64,000 bases of DNA, from positions 310,001-374,000 of the forward strand of contig NZ_BMNG01000003.1 of assembly GCF_014646335.1 (NCBI RefSeq), read 5' to 3'. How positions within the stretch are numbered: position 1 is the first letter of the stretch; each line of letters begins with the position of its first letter. Positions 53,060 to 61,546 of this stretch are shown here, piece by piece. The stretch is from Streptomyces lasiicapitis. Its GTDB lineage: Bacteria; Actinomycetota; Actinomycetes; Streptomycetales; Streptomycetaceae. Both the position numbers and the translations under genes were made by a program. The notes beneath the pieces are model-generated. The model was given only the letters and a program-made list of their open reading frames with translations. It was not told where the DNA came from and searched no databases.

Positions 53060-55192
53060 CTACGCGGGCACGCTCGCGAGCCCCTGCGCCAGGAACTTCT
53101 TGCCGTTGACGCGCTCGCTGACACCCTCACGGTCCAGGTACGGCGTGATGCCGCCCAGGTGGAAGGGCCAGCCCGCGCCGGTGATCAGGCACAGGTCGAT
53201 GTCCTGCGCCTCGGCGACGACACCCTCGTCGAGCATGAGCCCGATCTCCTGGGCGACGGCGTCGAGCACGCGGGCGCGCACCTGCTCCTCGGTGAGGACG
53301 GAGTCGCCCTGCTTCAGCAGCGCGGCGACCTCCGGGTCCAGCTCCGGCTTGCCGCTGTCGTACACGTAGAAGCCGCGCTTGCCGGCCTCGACGACGGCCT
53401 TCAGGTTCGGCGACACCGTGAAGCGGTCGGGGAAGGACCGGTTGAGGGTCTCCGAGACGTGCAGGCCGATGGCCGGACCGACCAGCTCGAGCAGGACGAG
53501 GGGCGACATCGGCAGACCGAGCGGCTCGACGGCCTTCTCGGCCACGGCCACCGGGGTGCCCTCGTCGATGACGTTCTGGATCTCGCCCATGAAGCGGGTG
53601 AGGATGCGGTTCACGACGAACGCCGGGGCGTCCTTCACCAGGACCGCGGTCTTCTTCAGCTTCTTGGCGACACCGAAGGCCGTGGCCAGCGAGGTGTCGT
53701 CGGTCTGCTCGCCGCGCACGATCTCCAGGAGCGGCAGGATCGCGACCGGGTTGAAGAAGTGGAAGCCGACGACCCGCTCGGGGTGCTTCAGCTTGGACGC
53801 CATCTCCGACACCGACAGCGAGGAGGTGTTGGTCGCGAGGATCGCGTGCGCCGGAGCGACCGCCTCCACCTCCGCGAACACCTGCTGCTTGACGCCGATC
53901 TCCTCGAAGACGGCCTCGATGATGAAGTCGGCGTCGGAGAAGCCCTCGGCCTTGTCCAGGACACCGGTGACCAGGGCCTTGAGGCGGTTGGCCTTGTCCT
54001 GGTTGACGCGCCCCTTCAGCAGGAGCTTGTCGATCTCCCCGTGGACGTACGACACACCCTTGTCCACGCGCTCCTGGTCGATGTCGGTCAGGACGACCGG
54101 CACCTCCAGGCGGCGCAGGAAGAGCAGCGCGAGCTGCGAGGCCATCAGACCGGCGCCCACGACGCCGACCTTGGTGACCGGGCGGGCCAGATTCTTGTCC
54201 GGCGCGCCCGCGGGGCGCTTGCCGCGCTTCTGCACCAGGTTGAACGCGTAGATGCCGCTGCGCAGTTCGCCGCCCATGATGAGGTCGGCGAGCGCCTTGT
54301 CCTCGGCGTCGAAGCCCTTCTGTACGTCGCCGTCCTTCGCGGCTGCGACGATCTCCAGGGCGCGGTACGCGGCCGGGGCGGCGCCGTGCACCTTGGAGTC
54401 GGCGATGGCGCGGCCGCGGGCGACCGCCGCGTCCCAGCCCTCACCGCGGTCGATCTCGGGGCGCTCGACCTTGACGGTGCCGTTGAGGACGGAGGCCGTC
54501 CACACCAGCGACTGCTCCAGGAAGTCCGCGCCCTCGAACAGCGCGTCCGCGATGCCGAGTTCGAAGACCTGCTTGCCCTTGAGCTGCTTGTTCTGGTTCA
54601 GCGAGTTCTCGATGATGACCGAAACCGCTCGGTCCGCGCCGATCAGGTTCGGAAGGAGCGCGCAGCCGCCCCAGCCCGGGACGAGGCCCAGGAAGACCTC
54701 GGGCAGCGAGAACGCGGGCAGCGCCTGGGAGACGGTGCGGTACGAGCAGTGCAGACCGACCTCGACGCCACCGCCCATCGCCGCGCCGTTGTAGTACGCG
54801 AACGTCGGCACCGCGAGGCCCGAGAGGCGCTTGAAGACGTCGTGGCCGCCCTTGCCGATGGCCAGCGCGTCCTCGTGCCGCTTCAGTATCTCGACGCCCT
54901 TGAGGTCGGCGCCGACGGCGAAGATGAACGGCTTGCCGGTGATGCCGACACCGACGATCGTGCCCTCGGCCGCCTCCTTCTCGACCTGGTCGATCGCGGC
55001 GTTCAGGTTCGCGAGCGAACCCGGGCCGAAGGTGGTCGGCTTGGTGTGGTCGAAGCCGTTGTCGAGGGTGATCAGGGCGAACCGCCCGGCGCCCGCGGGC
55101 AGATCGAGGTGGCGTACGTGAGCCTGCGTCACGACCTCGTCCGGGAACAGCTCGGCCGCACCCTTCAACAGCTCAGTGGTGGTGGTGCTCAC
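53060..55192 (-). CDS. fadB: Bifunctional enoyl-CoA hydratase/3-hydroxyacyl-CoA dehydrogenase (FadB-like)
   Basis: A 710-residue beta-oxidation alpha subunit. The N-terminal crotonase part (to about 290) shows GAAMGGGVEVGLHC and SLPEVFLGLVPGWGG with its catalytic Glu residues. A Rossmann domain starts at about 337 (VGVVGAGLMASQLALLFL), and the dehydrogenase C-terminal domain follows (DFIIEAVFEEIGVK; catalytic HFFNPV). The GTG at 55192 has GGAGG at 6 bases and overlaps the thiolase stop (GTGA). It is the counterpart of SCO6026. Confidence 0.95.
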   Translation of the reverse strand: MSTTTTELLKGAAELFPDEVVTQAHVRHLDLPAGAGRFALITLDNGFDHTKPTTFGPGSLANLNAAIDQVEKEAAEGTIVGVGITGKPFIFAVGADLKGVEILKRHEDALAIGKGGHDVFKRLSGLAVPTFAYYNGAAMGGGVEVGLHCSYRTVSQALPAFSLPEVFLGLVPGWGGCALLPNLIGADRAVSVIIENSLNQNKQLKGKQVFELGIADALFEGADFLEQSLVWTASVLNGTVKVERPEIDRGEGWDAAVARGRAIADSKVHGAAPAAYRALEIVAAAKDGDVQKGFDAEDKALADLIMGGELRSGIYAFNLVQKRGKRPAGAPDKNLARPVTKVGVVGAGLMASQLALLFLRRLEVPVVLTDIDQERVDKGVSYVHGEIDKLLLKGRVNQDKANRLKALVTGVLDKAEGFSDADFIIEAVFEEIGVKQQVFAEVEAVAPAHAILATNTSSLSVSEMASKLKHPERVVGFHFFNPVAILPLLEIVRGEQTDDTSLATAFGVAKKLKKTAVLVKDAPAFVVNRILTRFMGEIQNVIDEGTPVAVAEKAVEPLGLPMSPLVLLELVGPAIGLHVSETLNRSFPDRFTVSPNLKAVVEAGKRGFYVYDSGKPELDPEVAALLKQGDSVLTEEQVRARVLDAVAQEIGLMLDEGVVAEAQDIDLCLITGAGWPFHLGGITPYLDREGVSERVNGKKFLAQGLASVPA

Positions 55193-56415
55193 TTGTCGCC
55201 TCCGGCGTCCTTGTGGTGCGGGTTCTCCCAGATGACCGTGGCGCCCATGCCGAAGCCGACGCACATGGTGGTCAGGCCGTAGCGGACCTCCGGCTGCTCC
55301 TCGAACTGCCGCGCCAGCTGCGTCATCAGGCGTACGCCGGACGAGGCGAGGGGGTGGCCGAAGGCGATGGCGCCGCCGTACTGGTTGACGCGGGTGTCGT
55401 CGTCGGCGATGCCGTAGTGCTCCAGGAAGGCGAGCACCTGCACGGCGAAGGCCTCATTGATCTCGAAGAGACCGATGTCGGAGATGGAGAGCCCCGCCTG
55501 GGCGAGGGCCTTCTCGGTCGCCGGGATCGGGCCGTAGCCCATGACCTCGGGCTCAACTCCCGCGAAGGAGTACGACACGAGCCGCATCTTGACCGGGAGG
55601 CCGTTCTCCCGGGCGAAGTCCTCGGAAGCGATGATCGAGGCAGTGGCGCCGTCGTTGAGACCGGCGGCGTTGCCCGCGGTGACGCGGCCGTGCGTACGGA
55701 ACGGCGTCTTGAGCCCGGAGAGGTTCTCCAGCGTCGTGCCCGGACGCATGGGCTCGTCCTGGGTGGCCAGACCCCAACCGGTCTCGCCCACATCGGAGTT
55801 GGTGTTGCGCACCGAGATCGGCACCAGGTCCTGCTGGATCTTGCCGTTGGCGTACGCCTTGGCGGCCTTCTCCTGCGAGCGCACCGCGTACTCGTCGGCG
55901 CGCTGCTTGGTGATGCTCGGGTAGCGGTCGTGCAGGTTCTCCGCCGTCATGCCCATGAACAGGGCGGACTCGTCGACCAGCTTCTCGCTCACGAAGCGGG
56001 GGTTGGGGTCGACGCCCTCACCCATGGGGTGGCGGCCCATGTGCTCGACGCCACCGGCGATCACGGCGTCGTACGCGCCGAAGGCGATGGAGCCCGCGGT
56101 GGTGGTGACGGCGGTGAGCGCGCCCGCGCACATGCGGTCGACGGAGTAGCCCGGCACGGACTGCGGCAGTCCGGCGAGGATGCCCGCGGTGCGGCCGATG
56201 GTGAGCCCCTGGTCGCCGATCTGCGTGGTCGCGGCGACCGCGACCTCGTCGATCTTGGCCGGGTCGAGAGCCGGGTTGCGGCGCAGGAGCTCCCGGATCG
56301 CCTTGACGATCATGTCGTCGGCGCGGGTCTCGTGGTAGATGCCCTTCGGTCCCGCCTTGCCGAACGGGGTGCGGACGCCGTCGACGAAGACGACGTCCCT
56401 GACGGTACGAGGCAC
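55189..56415 (-). CDS. fadA: Acetyl-CoA acetyltransferase (thiolase, FadA-like)
   Basis: A 408-residue thiolase, partner of FadB, cleaving 3-ketoacyl-CoA to acetyl-CoA. The nucleophile is C96 (DRMCAGAL); the downstream His and Cys are in GAIAFGHPLASSG and TMCVGFGMGA. GGAGGAG lies 5 bases before the ATG at 56415. It is translationally coupled to fadB. The promoter region contains a short dyad (56470-56483), a possible acyl-CoA-responsive TetR site. It is the counterpart of SCO6027. Confidence 0.95.
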   Translation of the reverse strand: MPRTVRDVVFVDGVRTPFGKAGPKGIYHETRADDMIVKAIRELLRRNPALDPAKIDEVAVAATTQIGDQGLTIGRTAGILAGLPQSVPGYSVDRMCAGALTAVTTTAGSIAFGAYDAVIAGGVEHMGRHPMGEGVDPNPRFVSEKLVDESALFMGMTAENLHDRYPSITKQRADEYAVRSQEKAAKAYANGKIQQDLVPISVRNTNSDVGETGWGLATQDEPMRPGTTLENLSGLKTPFRTHGRVTAGNAAGLNDGATASIIASEDFARENGLPVKMRLVSYSFAGVEPEVMGYGPIPATEKALAQAGLSISDIGLFEINEAFAVQVLAFLEHYGIADDDTRVNQYGGAIAFGHPLASSGVRLMTQLARQFEEQPEVRYGLTTMCVGFGMGATVIWENPHHKDAGGDK

Positions 56416-56469
56416 GATGGCTCTCCTCCAGGGTGCGGTGCGCTCTGCGGCGCGCTTCCTCGCCCCATG

Positions 56470-56483
56470 CTACTTATCAGTAA
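56470..56483. promoter_or_regulatory. Dyad CTACT-TATC-AGTAA upstream of fadA-fadB
   Basis: Five-base arms pairing at 4 of 5 positions, 55 bases before the thiolase start, in the AT-richest part of the 198-base gap. TetR-family acyl-CoA regulators often bind TTACTnnnnAGTAA-like sites, so it is a candidate operator. Confidence 0.4.
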
Positions 56484-56545
56484 CTACCTGGCCAAGGGTG
56501 GGTACGGGGAGGCACACATCACATGCGGCGCGCACACTGCGGGAC

Positions 56546-56587
56546 TGGGGGTGCACGCCCCGCGGCGCCGCGTGGCCCGCACCCCCA
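56546..56587 (-). terminator. Terminator after the RNase D-like gene
   Basis: TGGGGGTGC (56546-56554) pairs perfectly with GCACCCCCA (56579-56587); a 12-bp palindrome CGCGGCGCCGCG (56561-56572) sits within the loop. Confidence 0.65.
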
Positions 56588-56613
56588 CGAGCCAAGCGGC
56601 GCGCACCCCGCGC

Positions 56614-57909
56614 CTACGGGGCCGGTGTCGCCAGGGCCCGGGTGAGGGCCGGGGTCACCTGGGTGATCTGCCAGGGGCGGGCGCCGTGGGTGGTGAGGGC
56701 GGCGGCTACGGCGTCGGGGGTGAGGTCCGACGGGGGCTCCCAGCAGACTCTGCGGACGGTGTCGGGGGTGATGAGGTTTTCCTGGGGCATGTTGAGGCCC
56801 TCGGCGAGGGCCGAGACCGCGGCGCGCGCGGCGGAGAGGCGGGCCGCGGCGGCGGGGTCGCGGTCCGCCCAGGAGCGGGGCGGCGGCGGCCCGGCCACGG
56901 CCTGGCCGGGCTGCGGCAGCTCCACGTCCGGCAGCGCCTTCGCGCGCTCGACCGCGCCCTGCCACTGCTCGAGCTGACGCCGCCCCATCCGGTGCCCGAA
57001 CCCGGGCAGCGCGGTGAGGGCGTGCACATTCGCGGGCACGGCGAGCGCCGCCTCCACGATGGCCCCGTCACTGAGCACCTTGCCGGGCGAGATGTCACGC
57101 CGCTGCGCGATCCGGTCCCGGGTCGTCCATAGCTCCCGTACGACAGCCAGCTGCCGCCGGCGCCGCACCTTGTGCATGCCCGACGTACGCCGCCAGGGAT
57201 CCTTGCGGGGCGGCGCGGGCGGCGCCGAGGCGATCGCGTCGAACTCCTCGCGGGCCCACTCCAGCTTCCCCTGCCGGTCCAGCTCCTTCTCCAGCGCGTC
57301 GCGCAGGTCGACGAGGAGCTCGACGTCGAGGGCGGCATAGCGCAGCCAGGGCTCGGGGAGCGGACGGGTGGACCAGTCGACTGCGGAGTGGCCCTTCTCC
57401 AGGACGTAGCCGAGGACGCTCTCGACCATCGCGCCGAGGCCGACCCGGGGGAATCCGGCGAGCCGCCCGGCCAGCTCCGTGTCGAAGATGGCGGACGGAA
57501 CCATGCCTATTTCCCGCAGGCACGGCAGATCCTGGGTCGCCGCGTGCAGCACCCACTCGGTGCCGGCGAGCGCCTCGCCGAGCCCGGACAGGTCGGGGCA
57601 GGCGACGGGGTCGACGAGCGCGGTGCCCGCGCCCTCGCGGCGGAGCTGGACGAGATAGGCGCGCTGGCCGTATCGGTACCCGGAGGCGCGCTCGGCGTCC
57701 ACGGCCACCGGTCCCGTACCGGCGGCAAATGCCGCGATGACCTGGGCAAGCGCTTCCTGGTCGGCCACGACGGGCGGAATGCCGTCACGCGGTTCTAGGA
57801 GAGGGGTGGGTGTCCCTTCGACGGAGACGCCTGTGACGCCTTCGTCCGGAGGAGCGCCTCCGGTGGTTCGCAGTGAGCTGTCTGCTGCGGTCTCTTGGGC
57901 GTCGGTCAC
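56614..57909 (-). CDS. Ribonuclease D-like 3'-5' exonuclease with HRDC domain
   Basis: A 431-residue DEDD exonuclease. The first catalytic motif is VAVDAERASGYRYGQRAYLVQL, the second WVLHAATQDLPCLREIG, and the third AALDVELLVDL, as in RNase D. An HRDC domain lies about 225-305 (VRELWTTRDRIAQRRDISPGKVL). The C-terminal ~100 residues are unrecognised. The start is GTG at 57909, lacking a clear Shine-Dalgarno. It is the counterpart of SCO6028, between fadA and whiI. Confidence 0.9.
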   Translation of the reverse strand: MTDAQETAADSSLRTTGGAPPDEGVTGVSVEGTPTPLLEPRDGIPPVVADQEALAQVIAAFAAGTGPVAVDAERASGYRYGQRAYLVQLRREGAGTALVDPVACPDLSGLGEALAGTEWVLHAATQDLPCLREIGMVPSAIFDTELAGRLAGFPRVGLGAMVESVLGYVLEKGHSAVDWSTRPLPEPWLRYAALDVELLVDLRDALEKELDRQGKLEWAREEFDAIASAPPAPPRKDPWRRTSGMHKVRRRRQLAVVRELWTTRDRIAQRRDISPGKVLSDGAIVEAALAVPANVHALTALPGFGHRMGRRQLEQWQGAVERAKALPDVELPQPGQAVAGPPPPRSWADRDPAAAARLSAARAAVSALAEGLNMPQENLITPDTVRRVCWEPPSDLTPDAVAAALTTHGARPWQITQVTPALTRALATPAP

Positions 57910-57936
57910 CTGTCAAGGGTATCTGTGAACGCACGG

Positions 57937-57968
57937 CGCCCGTCGACGGAACGTTACGTCGACGGGCG
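57937..57968 (-). terminator. Terminator after whiI
   Basis: CGCCCGTCGACG (57937-57948) pairs perfectly with CGTCGACGGGCG (57957-57968) around an 8-base loop, directly beyond the whiI stop. Confidence 0.85.
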
Positions 57969-57987
57969 GCCGGGGGGTGTAAATCGG

Positions 57988-58650
57988 TCAGTGGATGATT
58001 CCCGTGCGCAGGGCCACCGCTACCATTCCCGCCCGGTCGCCGGTGCCGAGCTTGCGGGCGATGCGTGCGAGATGGCTCTTGACAGTAAGCGCGGACAGGC
58101 CCATCGAGACGCCGATGGCCTTGTTGGACTGGCCCTCGGCGACCAGGCGGAGCACCTCCACCTCGCGCCCCGAGAGCTCGCGGTAGCCACCGGGGTGGCT
58201 GGGGGTGCCCGGCGGACGCCGGTGCATACGGGCTGCGGCGGAGCCGATGGGGGCGGCTCCGGGTCGGGTGGGGAGTCCCACGTTGGTACGGGTGCCGGTG
58301 ACGACGTAGCCCTTGACGCCGCCCGCGAGGGCGTTGCGCACGGCGCCGATGTCGTCGGCGGCGGAGAGCGCGAGGCCGTTGGGCCAGCCCGCGGCGCGGG
58401 TCTCGGACAGGAGGGTCAGGCCGGAGCCGTCGGGAAGGTGGACGTCGGCGACGCAGATGTCGCGGGGGTTGCCGATGCGGGGACGAGCCTCAGCGATGGA
58501 CGAGGCCTCGATGACGTCACGTACACCGAGGGCCCACAGGTGGCGGGTCACGGTGGAGCGGACGCGGGGGTCGGCCACGACGACCATGGCGGTCGGCTTG
58601 TTCGGGCGGTAGGCGACCAGGCTTGCGGGCTGCTCGAGGAGAACGGACAC
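57988..58650 (-). CDS. whiI: Sporulation response-regulator WhiI
   Basis: A 220-residue orphan response regulator needed for septation and spore maturation in Streptomyces aerial hyphae, where it works with BldM. The N-terminal receiver domain is atypical. The phosphorylation-site Asp is present (D69 in ICVADVHLPD), but the acidic pair is reduced to A26-D27 and the conserved Lys is replaced (GYVVTG). A LuxR-type HTH ends the protein (ELSGREVEVLRLVAEGQSNK to ALTVKSHLARIARKLG). The GTG at 58650 has CAGGAGG at good spacing. It is the counterpart of SCO6029. A sigma-WhiG-like promoter lies upstream (58729-58756). Confidence 0.97.
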   Translation of the reverse strand: MSVLLEQPASLVAYRPNKPTAMVVVADPRVRSTVTRHLWALGVRDVIEASSIAEARPRIGNPRDICVADVHLPDGSGLTLLSETRAAGWPNGLALSAADDIGAVRNALAGGVKGYVVTGTRTNVGLPTRPGAAPIGSAAARMHRRPPGTPSHPGGYRELSGREVEVLRLVAEGQSNKAIGVSMGLSALTVKSHLARIARKLGTGDRAGMVAVALRTGIIH

Positions 58651-58728
58651 CAGGCCTCCTGGGGTGGCGGGACGGAGCCGGCTCGGAGATGAAGCGGGGA
58701 CGAACCGTGCGTTTCAAGGTCACAGACC

Positions 58729-58756
58729 TCTTCGGCACCAACAGCACCCGCCTTTA
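58729..58756 (-). promoter_or_regulatory. Sigma-WhiG-like promoter of whiI
   Basis: On the minus strand, TAAA (58756-58753) is followed after 16 bases by GCCGAAGA (58736-58729), matching the WhiG consensus TAAA-N15/16-GCCGATAA at 10 of 12 positions. Transcription would start about 70 bases before the GTG. whiI is known to depend on sigma-WhiG in S. coelicolor. Confidence 0.75.
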
Positions 58757-58911
58757 GGGGATGATCACGATTTGGTGAGTAACAATTCGGGCGATTCGGA
58801 CATGCGATCGATCATCCGACGATCAACCGTTCTCACCAGGCGTGTTGCCCCCGTGAACCGCGCCGCGCCCCCGGCGACGTCAACGCCGGGGGTCACCGTC
58901 GCGCCCCGCCG

Positions 58912-59571
58912 TCACGTGGAGCGCGGGCCCCGGCGCTGCGGCAGCGACACCACCGAGCCGTCCGCCGCCGCGGCCGGCGGCAGCCCCGCGATCTGGCACA
59001 GCAGATCGCACCAGGCCGCCAGATGCGCCCCCGTGTCCGGCACGCCGCCGACCGACTCGCGCGGCGTCCAGGACGCGCGGATCTCGATCTGCGAGGCGGG
59101 CGGGCGCTCCGCGAGCCCGCCGAAGTAGTGCGAGCCCGCGCGCGTGACCGTTCCGCTCGGCTCGCCGCACGCGAGGCCCCGGGCCTGCAAGGCCCCGGTC
59201 AGCCAGGACCAGCACACCTCCGGAAGGAGCGGGTCCGCCGCCATCTCCGGCTCCAGCTCCGCCCGCACCAGCGTCACCAGACGGAAGGTGCCCTTCCAGG
59301 CGTCGTGCCCGGCCGGGTCGTGAAGGAGCACGAGGCGGCCGTCCGCCAGGTCCTCGTCGCCGTCGACCACCGCCGCCTCCAGCGCGTACGCGTACGGAGC
59401 GAGGCGCTTGGGCGGCGGTGTCGGTTCCACCTCGATATGCGGCCGCAGCCGTACCCCGCGCAGCGCCTCGACCGCAGCGCGAAACGGCGGCGGACCGGCG
59501 TCCGCCACCACCCCCTGTGCGCCGTCCATCTCGCCAGCGCCGTCCGACCGTTGTCCCTGAGCCGCAGCCAT
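58912..59571 (-). CDS. DUF3000 protein
   Basis: A 219-residue protein of the actinobacterial DUF3000 family, counterpart of SCO6030, beside whiI and hemE. Its function is not known. Recognisable stretches are FRAAVEALRGVRLRPHIEVEPTPPPKRLAPYAYALE and EIRASWTPRESVGGVPDTGAHLAAWCDLLCQIAGLPP (quoted ends only as landmarks: FRAAVEALRG and CDLLCQIAG). The ATG at 59571 has no Shine-Dalgarno; on the minus strand TAATCT (59584-59579) ends 7 bases before it, so the message is probably leaderless. Confidence 0.85.
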   Translation of the reverse strand: MAAAQGQRSDGAGEMDGAQGVVADAGPPPFRAAVEALRGVRLRPHIEVEPTPPPKRLAPYAYALEAAVVDGDEDLADGRLVLLHDPAGHDAWKGTFRLVTLVRAELEPEMAADPLLPEVCWSWLTGALQARGLACGEPSGTVTRAGSHYFGGLAERPPASQIEIRASWTPRESVGGVPDTGAHLAAWCDLLCQIAGLPPAAAADGSVVSLPQRRGPRST

Positions 59572-59578
59572 GCGGGGA

Positions 59579-59584
59579 AGATTA
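59579..59584 (-). promoter_or_regulatory. Candidate -10 box of a leaderless DUF3000 transcript
   Basis: TAATCT on the minus strand fits TANNNT and ends 7 bases before the ATG at 59571. Confidence 0.4.
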
Positions 59585-59703
59585 AGGGGAATGGCGCCGC
59601 TGTGCAGGGAGGCGCCCCTCTCGGGGCGCGCGTTCGCTCTCCGCTTGACCGCTGGGCGCCTGTCTTTTCGGTCCCGCGGGCGGGGTGCACCTTGATCGCG
59701 CTG

Positions 59704-59735
59704 CGCGCTCGTCCTCAAACGCCGGACGGGCTTGA
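59704..59735. repeat. Dispersed Streptomyces intergenic repeat
   Basis: The sequence around CCTCAAACGCCGGACGGGCT closely resembles a repeat seen between genes in many Streptomyces genomes (TCAATCGCCGGACGGGCT). It lies in the 208-base gap between divergent DUF3000 and hemE. Confidence 0.55.
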
Positions 59736-59779
59736 TCCCCCGGCACCGGCCCCTGTCTCGCCCGTGCGAAACTTTGGGG

Positions 59780-60847
59780 GTGAGTGTCAATGACGAGGCC
59801 ACGGGCCGGCAGAACGCAGCTACGTACGACTCCGCATTTCTGAAGGCGTGTCGGCGGGAGCCCGTGCCGCATACGCCGGTCTGGTTCATGCGGCAGGCCG
59901 GGCGCTCACTGCCCGAGTACCGCAAGGTGCGTGCGGGCACGGCCATGCTGGAGTCCTGCATGATGCCGGAGCTCGTCACGGAGATCACGCTGCAGCCGGT
60001 GCGCCGGCACGGCGTGGACGCCGCGATCTACTTCAGCGACATCGTCGTACCGCTCAAGGCCATCGGCATCGACCTCGACATCAAGCCGGGCGTCGGGCCC
60101 GTCGTGGAGCAGCCGATCCGGTCCCGCGCGGACCTCGCGCGGCTGCGCGACCTCACGCCCGAGGACGTCAGTTACGTCACCGAGGCCATCGGGATGCTCA
60201 CGCGTGAGCTGGGCGAGACGCCCCTCATCGGATTCGCCGGTGCGCCTTTCACTCTCGCGAGCTACCTCGTCGAGGGCGGTCCGAGCCGCAACCACGAGCA
60301 CACCAAGGCCATGATGTACGGCGACCCGCAGCTGTGGGCCGACCTGCTCGACCGGCTCGCGGAGATCACCGGCGCCTTCCTGAAGGTGCAGATCGAGGCG
60401 GGCGCGAGCGCCGTGCAGCTCTTCGACTCCTGGGTCGGCGCGCTGGCCCCCGCCGACTACCGGCGCTCCGTGATGCCCGCGTCCACCAAGGTCTTCGAGG
60501 CCGTGGCGGGGTACGGCGTGCCGCGCATCCACTTCGGTGTCGGCACCGGTGAGCTGCTCGGGCTGCTCGGCGAGGCGGGTGCCGACGTGGTCGGCGTGGA
60601 CTGGCGCGTGCCGCTCGACGAGGCAGCCCGGCGCGTCGGGCCCGGCAAGGCGCTCCAGGGCAACATCGACCCCGCGGTCCTCTTCGCCACGCGCGAGGCC
60701 GTCGAGGCGAAGGCCGACGAGGTGCTCGCCGCGGCGCGAGGCCTTGACGGCCATGTCTTCAACCTCGGCCACGGCGTGCTGCCCAGCACCGACCCGGACG
60801 CGCTCACCCGGCTCGTGGAGTACGTCCACACGCGTACCGCTTCCTGA
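59780..60847 (+). CDS. hemE: Uroporphyrinogen decarboxylase
   Basis: A 355-residue haem-pathway enzyme that decarboxylates uroporphyrinogen III to coproporphyrinogen III. The signature [16 protein letters not shown] is near 33-48, and [17 protein letters not shown] and the C-terminal [11 protein letters not shown] segment are typical. The start is GTG at 59780, with a second in-frame GTG at 59786; GGGGG lies just before. It is the counterpart of SCO6031 and converges on the Spherulin-4 gene 12 bases away. Confidence 0.96.
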   Translation: MSVNDEATGRQNAATYDSAFLKACRREPVPHTPVWFMRQAGRSLPEYRKVRAGTAMLESCMMPELVTEITLQPVRRHGVDAAIYFSDIVVPLKAIGIDLDIKPGVGPVVEQPIRSRADLARLRDLTPEDVSYVTEAIGMLTRELGETPLIGFAGAPFTLASYLVEGGPSRNHEHTKAMMYGDPQLWADLLDRLAEITGAFLKVQIEAGASAVQLFDSWVGALAPADYRRSVMPASTKVFEAVAGYGVPRIHFGVGTGELLGLLGEAGADVVGVDWRVPLDEAARRVGPGKALQGNIDPAVLFATREAVEAKADEVLAAARGLDGHVFNLGHGVLPSTDPDALTRLVEYVHTRTAS

Positions 60848-60859
60848 GCCGGCGGGACG

Positions 60860-61546
60860 TCACCGGGTTCCCTCCAGGCCCGGGGAGCGGGGCGGCTGCG
60901 GCGGCCTCGGCGGCGTCGTCCATGGGTTGGGGCCCGCGCCCGGCACCGCGCAGTGCACCCCCGCGCCCCGCCGCACCGCCGTACGCACGGCGAGCGGGGC
61001 GAGGGCGGGCGGCACCCCGTACACCAGGTGGCAGAAGTGCTCGGGGGAGTGCCGGGCCGTCCACGGCGGGGCGGTGAACGAGCGCAGGTACGTCGTCCAG
61101 TGCCCCTCGAACGTGACCAGGAGGTCGGCGGCGCGCGCGTAGCCCGGCGCCGGGTGCACGCCCGGGTTGAGGACGACCGGGTCCGCGCCGCGCTCCCGCG
61201 CCGAGCGGACCAGGCGCCGGCAGTGGCGCAGGTCGCGGCGGCCGGGGGAGATCCGGTCGAAGAAGCACCCGTCGACCTGGTACCAGTCGAAGTGCCGGTC
61301 CAGATCGGCGTCGACCGCCTGCCGCGAGCGCTGCCCGTACGCCGTGTCGACGTACCCGAGCACCCGGACCCCCGCCGTCCGCAGCGCGTGCGCGGCCTCG
61401 GCGAACGCCGGATCGGGCGCCGCGCCCGGCCCGTCGGCGGCGTTCAGGACGACGCCGTACAGATCGGGCGCGACCGCCACGAGCGCGTCCCAGGCCGCGG
61501 GGTCCATGGCCGGGTGCACATACAGCGGCACGAGCAGGGACCTCAT
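60860..61546 (-). CDS. Spherulin-4 family protein (GH135-like)
   Basis: A 228-residue TIM-barrel protein with Spherulin-4 hallmarks: LLVPLYVHPAMDPAAWDAL at the N-terminus, VVLNAADGPG, GYVDTAYGQR and WYQVDGCFFDR. The fungal member Sph3 (GH135) hydrolyses galactosamine-containing exopolysaccharide, so an alpha-1,4-galactosaminidase-type activity is plausible. No signal peptide is evident, which is odd for such an enzyme. The ATG at 61546 overlaps the epimerase stop (ATGA). It is the last gene of the minus-strand glycan operon. Confidence 0.82.
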   Translation of the reverse strand: MRSLLVPLYVHPAMDPAAWDALVAVAPDLYGVVLNAADGPGAAPDPAFAEAAHALRTAGVRVLGYVDTAYGQRSRQAVDADLDRHFDWYQVDGCFFDRISPGRRDLRHCRRLVRSARERGADPVVLNPGVHPAPGYARAADLLVTFEGHWTTYLRSFTAPPWTARHSPEHFCHLVYGVPPALAPLAVRTAVRRGAGVHCAVPGAGPNPWTTPPRPPQPPRSPGLEGTR

